This document shows positions 6,982 to 14,136 of a stretch of 14,747 bases of DNA, piece by piece. Below the pieces are notes generated by a model. It saw nothing but the letters and a program-made list of their open reading frames with translations. It was not told the DNA's origin and did no database searches. This DNA comes from DASRCB01 sp035653295 (GTDB taxonomy: Bacteria; Acidobacteriota; Terriglobia; Bryobacterales; Bryobacteraceae), in contig DASRCB010000225.1 of NCBI GenBank assembly GCA_035653295.1, positions 1 through 14,747 on the forward strand. Direction: 5' to 3'. The position numbers were made by a program, and so were the translations under genes. How positions within the stretch are numbered: the stretch's first letter is position 1; the number at the start of each line of letters is the position of its first letter.

Positions 6982-9658
6982 CTGGAAGCAAATCGTGCGA
7001 CAGCGGCTCGCCGGCCTGATGCTCGATGGCGCGCGCGAATCCGAGGTTGTCGAGGAACTCGCGCAGCACATGGACGATCGCTACAACGAGCTGCTCGCCG
7101 GCGGCGTGGCCGCAGGGGAAGCGCGCCGGCTCGCGCTCGATGTTCTGAACGCAAGCCTTTTGGCCGCGGAGCTTCGTCACCGCGATCGGCCGCTCCCTGA
7201 ACCCCGCGCGGGGCTTTTCTCCGGTTTGTTTTTTGACCTGCGCGTCGCCTGGCGCGCCATAGGGGCGCGGCCCGGATTCAGCGCCATGGTGGTGGGGATG
7301 CTCGCGCTGGCCATCGCCGGCAACGCCGCCATATTCAGCATCTTCAATGGCATGTTTCTGCGGCCTCTGCCGTTCCGGAATTCCGACCGCCTCGTGGACC
7401 TGAACGAAACGGCGCCGAAACGAGCTATGAACCGGATCTACGTATCCGAGCCGGACGCGGTCAGCTGGCGATCCGCGAACCGCACCTTCGACAGCATGGT
7501 CTTCTTCATTCACCCGGAATGGAATCTCGCCGGATTCGGACCGCCGCAGCGGGTGCATGGCGCGGCGGTAACGCGCGACATGCTCCGCGTCCTCGGTTTG
7601 AAGCCGCTGCTGGGGCGCAATTTCAGCTCCAGTGAGGAGAAGCCGAACGGGCCGAAGGTCGCGCTGCTCAGCTATGATTCCTGGCGGCGGTTCTTCCATG
7701 GCGATCCAGCGGTGCTGGGCCGCACCATCCGGCTTTCAGGCGCGGCATACAGCATCGTGGGCGTGCTTCCGAAGGAGGCCATCCTTCCCGACCGCGCCTC
7801 CATCTGGACGCCTCTCGCTCTCGCCGGCGACCTGCGCAACGGCTGGTATCTCGCCGGAATCGGCCGCCTCAGGCCGGGCGTTTCGATCGAACAGGCTCGC
7901 GCCGACCTGCTTCGCATTCACCGGTCCATGATCCACAGCGGCTACAGCGAGAATGCCATCACGTCCCCGACCGTGATTCCAGTGCGCGATGTCGACGTCG
8001 GCGACTATCGCGCGGTGAGCCATATTCTGTTGGGCGCGGTCGGCGTGGTCCTGCTGATTGCCTGTGTGAATATCGCGGCCCTGATGATGGTGCGGGCCGG
8101 CGCTCGCGGACGGGAAATCGCCATCCGCACGGCAATCGGCGCTTCGCGCGCCCGCATCGTCCGCCAGTTGCTCACGGAGACTCTGCTGCTGGCGATACTC
8201 GGAGGTGCGCTGGGTGTGGCGCTGGGCTATGGCGTTTTGCAGGGGATGGTCGGTCTGATGCCGTCCGATGATTTGCCGCAATGGCTGAGTTTCCCGATGG
8301 ATTTGCGGTTTATCGGGTTTTGCCTCTTGATCACCGCCGCCTCGGCGGTACTGTTCGGAGTGGCGCCGACGCTGCACGCCTCGCGCGCGGATACCGCGTC
8401 GTCCCTGCACGAATCGAGCACGCGGACCTCGCTGTCCGGCCGGCAGCGCCGTAGCCTGGCTGCGCTCGTGGCGTGCGAAATCGCCCTCGCGGTGATGCTG
8501 CTCATCTCCGCGAGCCTTCTGGTTCAGGCTTTCCGGACGGTGCTGCACACGGACCCGGGATTCCGCCCCGAGAACACCCTGACCTTCAGCCTGGAACTGC
8601 CGGAACTGAAATATACGAAGCCCGCGCAGCGCGCCGCGTTCTACCACCAGCTTCTCGACAATCTTCACTCGCTGCCGGGAGTGCGCGCGGCCGGCGCAAC
8701 CTCAGCGCTGCCGCTTGATGGCTGGTGGGGCTGGAACTTCGCTGCTGAAGGAGCGCCGGCGCCTGGCCCGAACAATCCGAGCCCGGTCATTCTTCAGGTG
8801 GTTACCACCCCCGCGTACTTCGATGCCATCGGCATGACCGTTCTGGCCGGCCGCCGTTTCGACGAGCATGATGACGTACTCAGGGTTGGCCGCGACTGGT
8901 GGTGGATGGAGCCCGGACCGGGACTCGTAGCCATTGTGAACGAGAGCTTCGCTCGCCATTTCTGGCCGGGACGCAACGCGGTCGGCCGACGCATCCGCCA
9001 CGATGCGCCGGGCTCGCCCTGGATGACTGTCGTGGGCGTCGTCCGCGATGAAAAGCATTTTGGGCTGGATCAGCAGGCCAGGCCCGCCGTTTACTTTCCA
9101 TACGGCGAGGCGCCGAGGCCGGAGATGAGCATCGTGCTGCGAGGCGCCGCCGAGCCGGAATCGCTGCTCCCCGCAGTACGCGAGGTGATTCGCCATCTCG
9201 ATCCCGAATTGCCCATATATGACGTGCGTTCGATGTCGCAGCGCCTGCGGGAAGCTCTGTGGGTTCGCCGCGCGTATTCCTGGCTGTTGGGCGCGTTCGC
9301 AATTGTCGCGCTGCTGTTGGCGGCCGCGGGCACTTACGGCGTTATCGCCTGGGCGGTGAGCCAGCGCACGCACGAGATCGGGATTCGTATGGCTCTGGGA
9401 GCAGCGCCGGGTCAGGTTCTGGGATCGGTGCTCCGCGATGGAATGTGGCTCGTCATCGGCGGCAGCGCAGCGGGCCTGCTCTGCGCTCTGGTTGGCGCAC
9501 GAGTTCTTCAGACGATGCTTTATGGCGTGAGCCCACGCGATCCGCTGATTTACGCGGGCGTCATCGCCGGCGTTGCGGGTGTTGGTCTGCTGGCCAATTT
9601 CGTGCCGGCGCTCAGAGCTGCGTCGGTGGACCCGGTGCGCGCGCTGCGCACCGAATAG
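6974..9658 (+). CDS. ADOP-type duplicated MacB/FtsX permease (no partner ATPase)
   Basis: A protein of 894 residues. ATG 6974 lies inside the end of padR, and the product begins MPDWKQIVRQRLAGL, a standard ADOP opening. Residues 1-~85 form a cytoplasmic permease prefix (ESEVVEELAQHMDDRYNELL). Helix 1 is at ~102-124, followed by a MacB-like periplasmic domain (~125-345). The first FtsX half has helices near 349-370, 400-426 and 443-466 with the coupling segment ARGREIAIRTAIGASRARIV. Another helix (~494-520) leads to a second periplasmic domain. The second FtsX half runs from ~768 to the end (QRTHEIGIRMALGAAPGQVL; ending VPALRAASVDPVRALRTE). This is a tandem duplication of the MacB membrane subunit in one chain. 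MacB-type permeases work as mechanotransmitters driven by an ATPase, but none is encoded in the window. ADOP function (efflux, lipoprotein or signal handling) is unresolved. Confidence 0.93.
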   Translation: MPDWKQIVRQRLAGLMLDGARESEVVEELAQHMDDRYNELLAGGVAAGEARRLALDVLNASLLAAELRHRDRPLPEPRAGLFSGLFFDLRVAWRAIGARPGFSAMVVGMLALAIAGNAAIFSIFNGMFLRPLPFRNSDRLVDLNETAPKRAMNRIYVSEPDAVSWRSANRTFDSMVFFIHPEWNLAGFGPPQRVHGAAVTRDMLRVLGLKPLLGRNFSSSEEKPNGPKVALLSYDSWRRFFHGDPAVLGRTIRLSGAAYSIVGVLPKEAILPDRASIWTPLALAGDLRNGWYLAGIGRLRPGVSIEQARADLLRIHRSMIHSGYSENAITSPTVIPVRDVDVGDYRAVSHILLGAVGVVLLIACVNIAALMMVRAGARGREIAIRTAIGASRARIVRQLLTETLLLAILGGALGVALGYGVLQGMVGLMPSDDLPQWLSFPMDLRFIGFCLLITAASAVLFGVAPTLHASRADTASSLHESSTRTSLSGRQRRSLAALVACEIALAVMLLISASLLVQAFRTVLHTDPGFRPENTLTFSLELPELKYTKPAQRAAFYHQLLDNLHSLPGVRAAGATSALPLDGWWGWNFAAEGAPAPGPNNPSPVILQVVTTPAYFDAIGMTVLAGRRFDEHDDVLRVGRDWWWMEPGPGLVAIVNESFARHFWPGRNAVGRRIRHDAPGSPWMTVVGVVRDEKHFGLDQQARPAVYFPYGEAPRPEMSIVLRGAAEPESLLPAVREVIRHLDPELPIYDVRSMSQRLREALWVRRAYSWLLGAFAIVALLLAAAGTYGVIAWAVSQRTHEIGIRMALGAAPGQVLGSVLRDGMWLVIGGSAAGLLCALVGARVLQTMLYGVSPRDPLIYAGVIAGVAGVGLLANFVPALRAASVDPVRALRTE

Positions 9659-9664
9659 CGGCGC

Positions 9665-9678
9665 GTGCGGCATCGCAC
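9665..9678 (+). terminator. Short hairpin after the permease gene
   Basis: GTGCG-GCAT-CGCAC forms a 5-bp stem 6 nt after the permease stop, with AGAATTACC downstream instead of a T-run. It is a weak terminator candidate. Confidence 0.28.
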
Positions 9679-9706
9679 AGAATTACCGTAAGAGCTCGGA
9701 AGACGA

Positions 9707-9735
9707 TTGCGCGCTTTGTCATCCAGGCGTACAAT
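9707..9735 (+). promoter_or_regulatory. Sigma-70-like promoter for the 87-aa gene
   Basis: TTGCGC (9707-9712), a 17-bp spacer and TACAAT (9730-9735) give 4/6 and 5/6 matches with ideal spacing. Transcription would start near 9742, leaving about 49 nt of leader before ATG 9791. Confidence 0.55.
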
Positions 9736-9790
9736 TTTGTCGGATCTTCCGGCGCAACTGCCAGGGCGTGGATCTTCCAGAGGATGCCAT

Positions 9791-10054
9791 ATGACGAGAC
9801 TTGTCGTGTACGGCACGGAAGTGGAAGTGCTCGAGGCTAACGAGGAGCTGGGATTCGCCGAGCCTGCCCCAGTGCCGATTTACTCACATCTGGGCAGGCG
9901 GATCGATCCGGTGAACCTGGAGATCGCTTTTCTGGATTACTGTGTCCGCCACGGCTGGGTGGCCGTGGTGCGGGAGGGCGATTCGGATTCCTTCTTCCTT
10001 ACCGACGAGGGCGAGAGGGAGCTGCGGGAAGCAGGAATTTCGACGCTCGGCTGA
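9791..10054 (+). CDS. Small hypothetical protein, 87 aa, winged-helix-like C-terminus
   Basis: I do not recognise this family. The start at 9791 is supported by AGAGGA 6 nt upstream and by a well-spaced promoter; the open frame extends further back, but those residues look non-coding. The protein is acidic and soluble, with no signal peptide or membrane helix. Residues 41-80 (PVNLEIAFLDYCVRHGWVAV, then an acidic turn, then FFLTDEGERELREAGI) read like the last helix and wing of a winged-helix fold; many MarR/PadR-like domains have a similar LTxEGxxxL element. It has no N-terminal recognition helix that I can identify, so DNA binding is not claimed. It lies downstream of and independent from the ADOP gene, and converges with the exported protein gene 12 bp away. 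Confidence 0.75.
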   Translation: MTRLVVYGTEVEVLEANEELGFAEPAPVPIYSHLGRRIDPVNLEIAFLDYCVRHGWVAVVREGDSDSFFLTDEGERELREAGISTLG

Positions 10055-10066
10055 GCGCGTGGAGCG

Positions 10067-10462
10067 CTACTGAGTCCAGAGCGGTTTGCCGTCGATGTCT
10101 CGCAGGTAGACCGTGACGTCGTGGCGCCGGATTTCGCGCGCCAGCACAACCTCGCCTGTCTCGCACCTGGTTTTGGATCCCGTTGCGCGAACCTCCTCGC
10201 CGCGGGTGAATTTGAAACCGAAATCCTTCACAAAGGGGCCGGGGCCGACATAGACGTCAACATCGCCTTTCTTCTCCGTGGCCACAAGCAGATGTAATCC
10301 GGGCAGCGCTCCTGTGGGCGTATCGCGAAGCTCTGCGATGACCCCGGCGATATCGATGGTCGTTGCACGGTCGTAAACCGGTGCGGCCGGTTTAGGCGAC
10401 CGGCCGGATGCCGTCTGCCCCAGCAGAACGGCTGCGCAAAGGAAGGCAGTCAGCGGGCGCAC
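10067..10462 (-). CDS. Exported small beta-rich (OB-fold-like) protein of unknown function
   Basis: A protein of 131 residues starting at GTG 10462-10460, chosen because CCTCC at 10469-10473 (GGAGG on this strand) stands 6 nt upstream. Residues 1-20 (MRPLTAFLCAAVLLGQTASG) form a signal peptide, so the product is periplasmic or secreted. The mature part is a run of predicted beta-strands with internal repeats of the type seen in small OB-fold proteins: TTIDIAGVIAELRDT, LPGLHLLVATEKKGDVDVYV, GPGPFVKDFGFKF, RGEEVRATGSKT, VVLAREIRRHD, VYLRDIDGKPLWTQ. The closing LRD..G.PLW and central HLLV..E/K....VY.GP resemble MamS/MamX-like and related exported domains, although no magnetosome genes are present. 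Function unknown; an unidentified ligand-binding or scaffold role is possible. It is divergently transcribed from the 63-aa gene. Confidence 0.82.
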   Translation of the reverse strand: MRPLTAFLCAAVLLGQTASGRSPKPAAPVYDRATTIDIAGVIAELRDTPTGALPGLHLLVATEKKGDVDVYVGPGPFVKDFGFKFTRGEEVRATGSKTRCETGEVVLAREIRRHDVTVYLRDIDGKPLWTQ

Positions 10463-10479
10463 ATCGCGCCTCCGGTACG

Positions 10480-10508
10480 ACTATGAAGCGGCGGAGCGCC
10501 CTCGGCAA
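10480..10508 (-). promoter_or_regulatory. Candidate promoter of the exported OB-fold-like protein
   Basis: On the minus strand TTGCCG (10508-10503), 17 bp and CATAGT (10485-10480) give 4/6 and 4/6 matches. Transcription would begin near 10473, right at the Shine-Dalgarno sequence. Confidence 0.35.
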
Positions 10509-10597
10509 TAACAGAATCGTATTAGATCGACGAACAACAAAAAACCTTATCCAGCGCGGCCGTCCGGGTTTAAGATTGAGGCGAATCGAGGTGGGTC

Positions 10598-10789
10598 ATG
10601 TCCCTCGCGAGCGTGCACGAGGTGCAGCTGCAAAACGATGAGCTGGACATCGTGATGGAGTTGCTGGAACGGGAGCTGCGTGGGCTGCCCGTTGAGATCC
10701 ATCACACGTACCACAAGGAGTTTCGGGACGAGCTGCGCAGCCGGCTGAAGCTGGTGGAGGAGTTACTGCAGCGGCTGCAGGCGGCCTGA
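10598..10789 (+). CDS. Small alpha-helical hypothetical protein, 63 aa
   Basis: The start ATG 10598 has GAGGTG 4 nt upstream. The 63 residues are strongly helical and charged: a first helix around QNDELDIVMELLERELRGL, a linker VEIHHTYHKEFRDE, and a second heptad-like helix LRSRLKLVEELLQRLQAA. The pattern suggests a helical hairpin or a coiled-coil dimer in the cytoplasm. There is no signal peptide, no Cys and no catalytic motif. I have no function for it. It is followed 87 nt later by the YbaK-type gene on the same strand, with a hairpin in between, so it is probably a separate short transcript. Its codon use resembles that of the neighbours. Confidence 0.75.
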   Translation: MSLASVHEVQLQNDELDIVMELLERELRGLPVEIHHTYHKEFRDELRSRLKLVEELLQRLQAA

Positions 10790-10810
10790 AGACGAACGTA
10801 CAGGTCCGGT

Positions 10811-10830
10811 CCGGCGTGCGGGCGCGCCGG
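10811..10830 (+). terminator. Hairpin between the 63-aa gene and the deacylase gene
   Basis: CCGGCG-TGCGGGCG-CGCCGG forms a 6-bp GC stem 22 nt after the 63-aa gene stop. It lacks a T-tract. It may be a terminator or only GC-rich spacer. Confidence 0.3.
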
Positions 10831-10876
10831 TCGAGTCAGAAGCTTTGAGGAGTTTCCTGGCGTAAGGAGGCTTGTC

Positions 10877-11362
10877 ATGCCAGTCAGAGAGTTGTGCGAA
10901 TACCTCGACAGCAACGGCGTAAAGTATGAGCTCATCGAGCACTGCACCGCATTCACGGCGCAGGGAATTGCGGCCCTGACGCATACGCGCGGTCGCGAGT
11001 TCGCGAAAACAGTGATCCTGAACATGGACGGGGAACTCGTGATGGTGGTGGCGCCGGCTTCGTATCACATCGACGTGCCGATGCTGAGGGCGTCCGTCGG
11101 AGCGACGTCGCTGCAACTGGCCACGGAAGCCGAGTTTCGCGACAGGTTTCCCGGCTGCGAGACGGGCGCCATGCCCCCGTTTGGCAATCTTTACGGCATG
11201 CCGGTGTATGTGGACGAGAGCCTGACCACGGTGCAGGATATCGCTTTCAATGCCGGCTCGCATCGCGAATTGATGCGCATGTCCTGGAAGGATTTTGCGC
11301 GCCTGCTGAATCCGCGCATTGTGCACTGCACGCCCTGGCGCGCCGCTGTACACGCGGCATGA
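10877..11362 (+). CDS. YbaK/EbsC-family aminoacyl-tRNA deacylase
   Basis: A protein of 161 residues with an excellent start: AAGGAGG at 10864-10870, 6 nt before ATG. It is a single YbaK/ProX domain. Recognisable elements are the N-terminal YLDSNGVKYELIEH, the central GREFAKTVIL with the conserved K44 that the family needs for hydrolysis, the strand ELVMVVAPASYHID, and the GAMPPFGNLYGMPVYVDE loop (97-114) that shapes the substrate pocket. Family members (YbaK, ProXp-ala, HI1434) cleave mischarged Cys- or Ala-tRNA-Pro in trans in the cytoplasm. This stand-alone copy is probably such a proofreading enzyme, with substrate preference not readable from sequence. It converges with the MFS gene with 5 bp between stop codons. 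Confidence 0.9.
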   Translation: MPVRELCEYLDSNGVKYELIEHCTAFTAQGIAALTHTRGREFAKTVILNMDGELVMVVAPASYHIDVPMLRASVGATSLQLATEAEFRDRFPGCETGAMPPFGNLYGMPVYVDESLTTVQDIAFNAGSHRELMRMSWKDFARLLNPRIVHCTPWRAAVHAA

Positions 11363-11367
11363 GCCGA

Positions 11368-12574
11368 TCACGTCGCCTGACTCTCCCCGCTGACCTGTTG
11401 GACATCACGCAGCGCAGGTGAGATGAGGCCGCCGACCCCGGCGAGGATGCAGGCCACCCCGGAGACCGCAATCACCAGCGGCGCCGGCAAATATTGCAGC
11501 AGGACACCGCCGGCAGCGGCCCCCAGCGGCGCCGCTGCCGCGACCAGCGAATGCCGCGCGCCGAATACCTGGCCGCGGATCTCCGCCGGGACCATACGCT
11601 GCAGCAGCGTGGTCTCGATCGGCGTATAAGGCGCCCAGGATGCTCCACCGGCGGCGAGAAACACCATGGCGAGCGGCAGGTCCCGGATGAAAAACAGCGG
11701 GCACAGCAGCGCCCCCCACAACACCGCAATCATCGGCAGCGCCACGCGCGCGCCAGCGCTGCGACAGCGTGGTCAGCGTCAGCACGCCCGCGAACGACCC
11801 TGCTCCAAAGCCGGTCCACAGCAGCCCGTATCCGCCGGCGCCGGCGTGTAATATCTGGCTGCTGTAGACCGGCAGAGCCGCTTCCAGGGGGCCATAGGAG
11901 AAGAAGAAGACCAGCGAGAGAAGTGTGAGCGCGGGGACACACGGCACGCTGAACAGCGCCCCCAGGCCGAGCCAGCGATTAGTCGTCGCAAGCGACGGTG
12001 CAGCCCGTTTGCGACTGACCGTGGGCAGCGTCAGCACCAGCAGGCCCATCAGCAGGAAGCTGCCCGCGTCGATCAGGAGCGCCCACGGAGCGCCGAGCCT
12101 CGCGACGGCGAAGCCTGCCGCTACCGGCCCGGCGAGATACGAAAACTGCACGCTCATCGCGGTCAGCGCATTCGCGCGCTCCAGAGCTGCGTGGCTTACG
12201 AGCTGCGGCATGAAAGCCCGCACGCCTGCCGCTGTCGCCGGCGACAGCGCTCCGGCGAGCAGCGCCAGCACGAAAACGTGCCACAGCCGCAACCATCCCA
12301 GTGCGCAGAGCGTGGGAATCCCGGCGATCAGCGCCGCTCGCGCCAGATTGTCGAGGCCCATGACCAGCCGCGGCTGCCACCGATCCAGCAAACGCCCCAG
12401 CAGCGCCCCTGTGAGGATCCCAGGAAGCTCGAAGCAAAGAATAACGAGCCCGACCGCCGCGCCGGAGCCGGTCAGCTGCAGGACGAACCAGAGCAGCGCG
12501 ATCGTGGTGAACTGGTCGCCGAGGTACGAGACGCTCAGCCCCAGCCAAAGCCGCTGGAACGCGGCGCTGCGCAT
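11368..12574 (-). pseudogene. MFS transporter, frameshifted near codon 273
   Basis: Last gene of the arsR operon. From ATG 12574 the product shows classical MFS-3 features: MRSAAFQRLWLGLSVSYLGD, TM1-TM2, the loop GALLGRLLDRWQPR between TM2 and TM3, and helices through YGLLWTGFGAGSFAGVLTLTTL. After about residue 273 (RWRAR) this frame turns into non-membrane sequence that stops at 11405. The expected TM8-TM12 continue in the +1 frame from about 11745 (MIAVLWGALLCPLFFIRDLP to the end at 11368). The switch lies in CGCGCGCGC (plus-strand 11745-11753). Removing one base gives a 401-residue protein of normal length, so a single-base insertion is the simplest explanation: a real mutation, a sequencing/assembly error, or rarely programmed slippage. 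The start lies 40 nt inside the DUF1801 gene and has no clear ribosome binding site; an in-frame TAG lies just upstream. It probably exports a small molecule. Confidence 0.85.
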
Positions 12575-12975
12575 TGGTCTGTCAACAGCGGCGATGCGGG
12601 CCTAGCCCTCGCCTTCATGAGATTCAGCGCCACCGCCGCGTGGATCAAGCCGCTGAGCGCCGCCTCATTCACCTTTTCGCCCTCGCGTGTGTCGACCGCG
12701 CGCCGGACATTGCCGTCGAGGCTGCAGTTGAACAGACGGGCCGGGTCCTTCAGCGCCGCTCCCCTGGCAAATGTAAGCTTGACGTGGTCCTTGTATGTTT
12801 CTCCCGTACACACGATGCCGCAATGCAACCACACGGGAGTGCCCCGCCACTTCCACTCCTCGACGATGTCAGGGTCAGCCGCGCGGATGATCGCGCGCAC
12901 CTTAGCCAGCATGTTACCGCGCCAGTCACCCAGTTCTCTGATTCTGTCGTCGATCAACGCAGACGCTGTTTTCAT
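12535..12975 (-). CDS. DUF1801 (YdhG-like) domain protein
   Basis: A protein of 146 residues. ATG 12975 is preferred because it overlaps the preceding TGA as ATGA; the frame is open to 13017, but the extra residues are basic filler within the upstream gene. The body matches the DUF1801 pattern: LIDDRIRELGDWRGNMLAKV, ADPDIVEEWKWRGTPVW (about 33-49), GIVCTGETYKDHVKLTFA (53-70), LFNCSLDGNVRRAVD, then a final helix ALSGLIHAAVALNLM. The fold is frataxin-like, and family members are thought to be small cytoplasmic ligand-binding proteins; no reaction is established. Residues after ~122 form a low-complexity tail encoded where the MFS gene begins. The family often travels with SRPBCC and VOC genes, as here. 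Confidence 0.9.
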   Translation of the reverse strand: MKTASALIDDRIRELGDWRGNMLAKVRAIIRAADPDIVEEWKWRGTPVWLHCGIVCTGETYKDHVKLTFARGAALKDPARLFNCSLDGNVRRAVDTREGEKVNEAALSGLIHAAVALNLMKARARPASPLLTDQCAAPRSSGFGWG

Positions 12976-13208
12976 ACAGCACCGACGCTGGCGCCTGCTT
13001 TGCTTGTGCGGCGCCACCGCGCGCTATAGGGCAGCATGAACAGGTACAGGCCCGTGAACAGGAGCAGCACGAGCGGCGCCCCCGCCAGCAGGCCCACCCA
13101 GTTCCTGTATCCGCCAGTTATCACAGCGACGAGGTTGACGATAACCCCCAGCGTAAACGCAATCGACAACCAGCGGTGCGTCTGCCGAATCCACTTATTC
13201 CAGTTCAT
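12972..13208 (-). CDS. Small two-helix membrane protein, 78 aa
   Basis: ATG 13208 overlaps the SRPBCC stop as ATGA, with AGGAGG (plus-strand CCTCCT 13214-13219) 5 nt upstream, so this is a genuine gene. The product begins MNWNKWIRQTHRWLSIAFTL, resembling the first helix of PepSY-associated membrane proteins. It has two transmembrane segments (about 13-31 and 37-60) and a basic tail (ARWRRTSK) that should stay cytoplasmic. No catalytic or metal motif is visible. Its place between SRPBCC and DUF1801 suggests that it helps localise or assemble the operon's products at the membrane, but that is a guess. The stop overlaps the DUF1801 ATG. Confidence 0.87.
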   Translation of the reverse strand: MNWNKWIRQTHRWLSIAFTLGVIVNLVAVITGGYRNWVGLLAGAPLVLLLFTGLYLFMLPYSARWRRTSKAGASVGAV

Positions 13209-13741
13209 TGAGACCTCCTGTCCGTTTCAACGCCAAACTGCTTCGCGTACTCCGCCTGCAGCCGCCGCCAACCACTGAACTTCATGGCCTCCGCGCCGGC
13301 GACGCGGCCGATCGGACGCCCACTCAGAAGCCGATCCAGGACATCGAATGCAATGTGCCAGCCCGCTGCGCCCCACGAGATGAACCGGCGATCGATGTTG
13401 CTCCACAGCGTCAGGCGCGTGCCGCTTCCGGACGCCTCCAGTTCCCAACGCATATCGCCGTACTCGAGCACCTGGGGAGCCTCGGCTCGCGTCACTGGTG
13501 TTTGTAAGGTGTTCCCCGTTCCCACCCAGGTGAGATTCACTGTTCCCGTGGCGCCCAGATTCCCATCCGCCTCGAACGGCGCCCACTCCCGCAGATGCGC
13601 CGGGTCCGTAATTGCCTCCCAGACTTTCTCCGGCGGGTGGCGCAGTTCTCTGACGAGAATCAGCGTCCACTTGTCTCCTTCGTTGCGCACTACCTGCGCG
13701 CCGCTGGCCGGACCCGGCTCGTATCGCTCGCTGTCGATCAT
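13205..13741 (-). CDS. SRPBCC/AHSA1-domain protein
   Basis: A protein of 178 residues starting at ATG 13741, which overlaps the VOC stop as ATGA; an in-frame GTG at 13753 is the alternative. After ~25 residues the START-like SRPBCC fold begins: RELRHPPEKVWEAITDP, then LREWAPFEADGNLGATGTVN, VLEYGDMRWELEASGSGTRL, and the long C-terminal helix WHIAFDVLDRLLSG. The fold is a deep hydrophobic pocket around a helix, used to bind lipids, polyketides or other hydrophobic ligands; AHSA1 homologues in bacteria are mostly uncharacterised. Neighbouring genes for an ArsR repressor and a VOC protein are a recurring combination in bacteria. A cytoplasmic binding or hydrolase-like role toward the operon's unknown ligand is inferred. 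Confidence 0.92.
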   Translation of the reverse strand: MIDSERYEPGPASGAQVVRNEGDKWTLILVRELRHPPEKVWEAITDPAHLREWAPFEADGNLGATGTVNLTWVGTGNTLQTPVTRAEAPQVLEYGDMRWELEASGSGTRLTLWSNIDRRFISWGAAGWHIAFDVLDRLLSGRPIGRVAGAEAMKFSGWRRLQAEYAKQFGVETDRRSQ

Positions 13742-14136
13742 TTGCCCTGCCACGTCAGCTGCGTCACCTGAATGCGATTGCCGCAGGTGTCGTTCAGCAT
13801 CGCGATCTTCGAAGCCGTGACGTCTGTCGGCGGCATGGTGAACTCCGCGCCCTGCGCCTTCATCCGCTCATAATCGGCCTGCAAATCGTCGGTGAAGAAC
13901 ATCGCCGCGGGCTGGCCCTGCTCGAACAGCGCCTGCTGATACGCTTTTGCCGCTGGATTGTTATTGAGCGCCAGTTGCAGCTCCGTCCCGTCCGGGTTCT
14001 CGGGTGAGGTCACGGTCAGCCAGCGATACGGCCCCTGGCTGAAGTCGGACTTCTTCACGAACCCGAGCACCTCGGTATAGAAGCGGAGCGCCTTCTCCTG
14101 GTCGTCCACATAGACACTCGTCACTTTGATCTTCAT
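13738..14136 (-). CDS. VOC-superfamily (glyoxalase-fold) protein
   Basis: A protein of 132 residues with two beta-alpha-beta-beta-beta repeats: KVTSVYVDDQEKALRFYTEV (4-23) with RWLTVTSPENPDGTELQLAL, and PAAMFFTDDLQADYERMKAQ with IAMLNDTCGNRIQV (111-124). ATG 14136 directly overlaps the repressor's TGA (TGATG), and AAGGAA lies 9 nt upstream; GTG 14139 is an alternative. The usual first-strand histidine and last-strand glutamate metal ligands of glyoxalase I/dioxygenases are not present (V at the start, Q in NRIQV). A metal-free binding protein, as in bleomycin-resistance relatives, is therefore more likely than an enzyme. It is probably cytoplasmic. The second gene of the arsR operon. Confidence 0.92.
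   Translation of the reverse strand: MKIKVTSVYVDDQEKALRFYTEVLGFVKKSDFSQGPYRWLTVTSPENPDGTELQLALNNNPAAKAYQQALFEQGQPAAMFFTDDLQADYERMKAQGAEFTMPPTDVTASKIAMLNDTCGNRIQVTQLTWQGK

Noticed and set aside
7736..9673. Two long minus-strand frames (7736-8668 and 8702-9673) opposite the permease
   Set aside because: Gln/Arg/His-rich shadows of the MacB/FtsX coding frame.
10054..10068. AGCGC-GTGGA-GCGCT hairpin between the convergent genes as a bidirectional terminator
   Set aside because: Only 5 bp, no T-run on either strand, and it overlaps both stop codons; too weak to call.
10408..10641. A 77-codon plus-strand frame spanning the divergent region
   Set aside because: Arg-rich, lacks a ribosome binding site, and overlaps both flanking real genes.
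11925..13039. Plus-strand frames of 226 and 282 codons opposite the MFS and DUF1801 genes
   Set aside because: Low-complexity Arg/Ser/Pro/Gln composition, while the opposite strand encodes recognised families with overlapping stops and starts.
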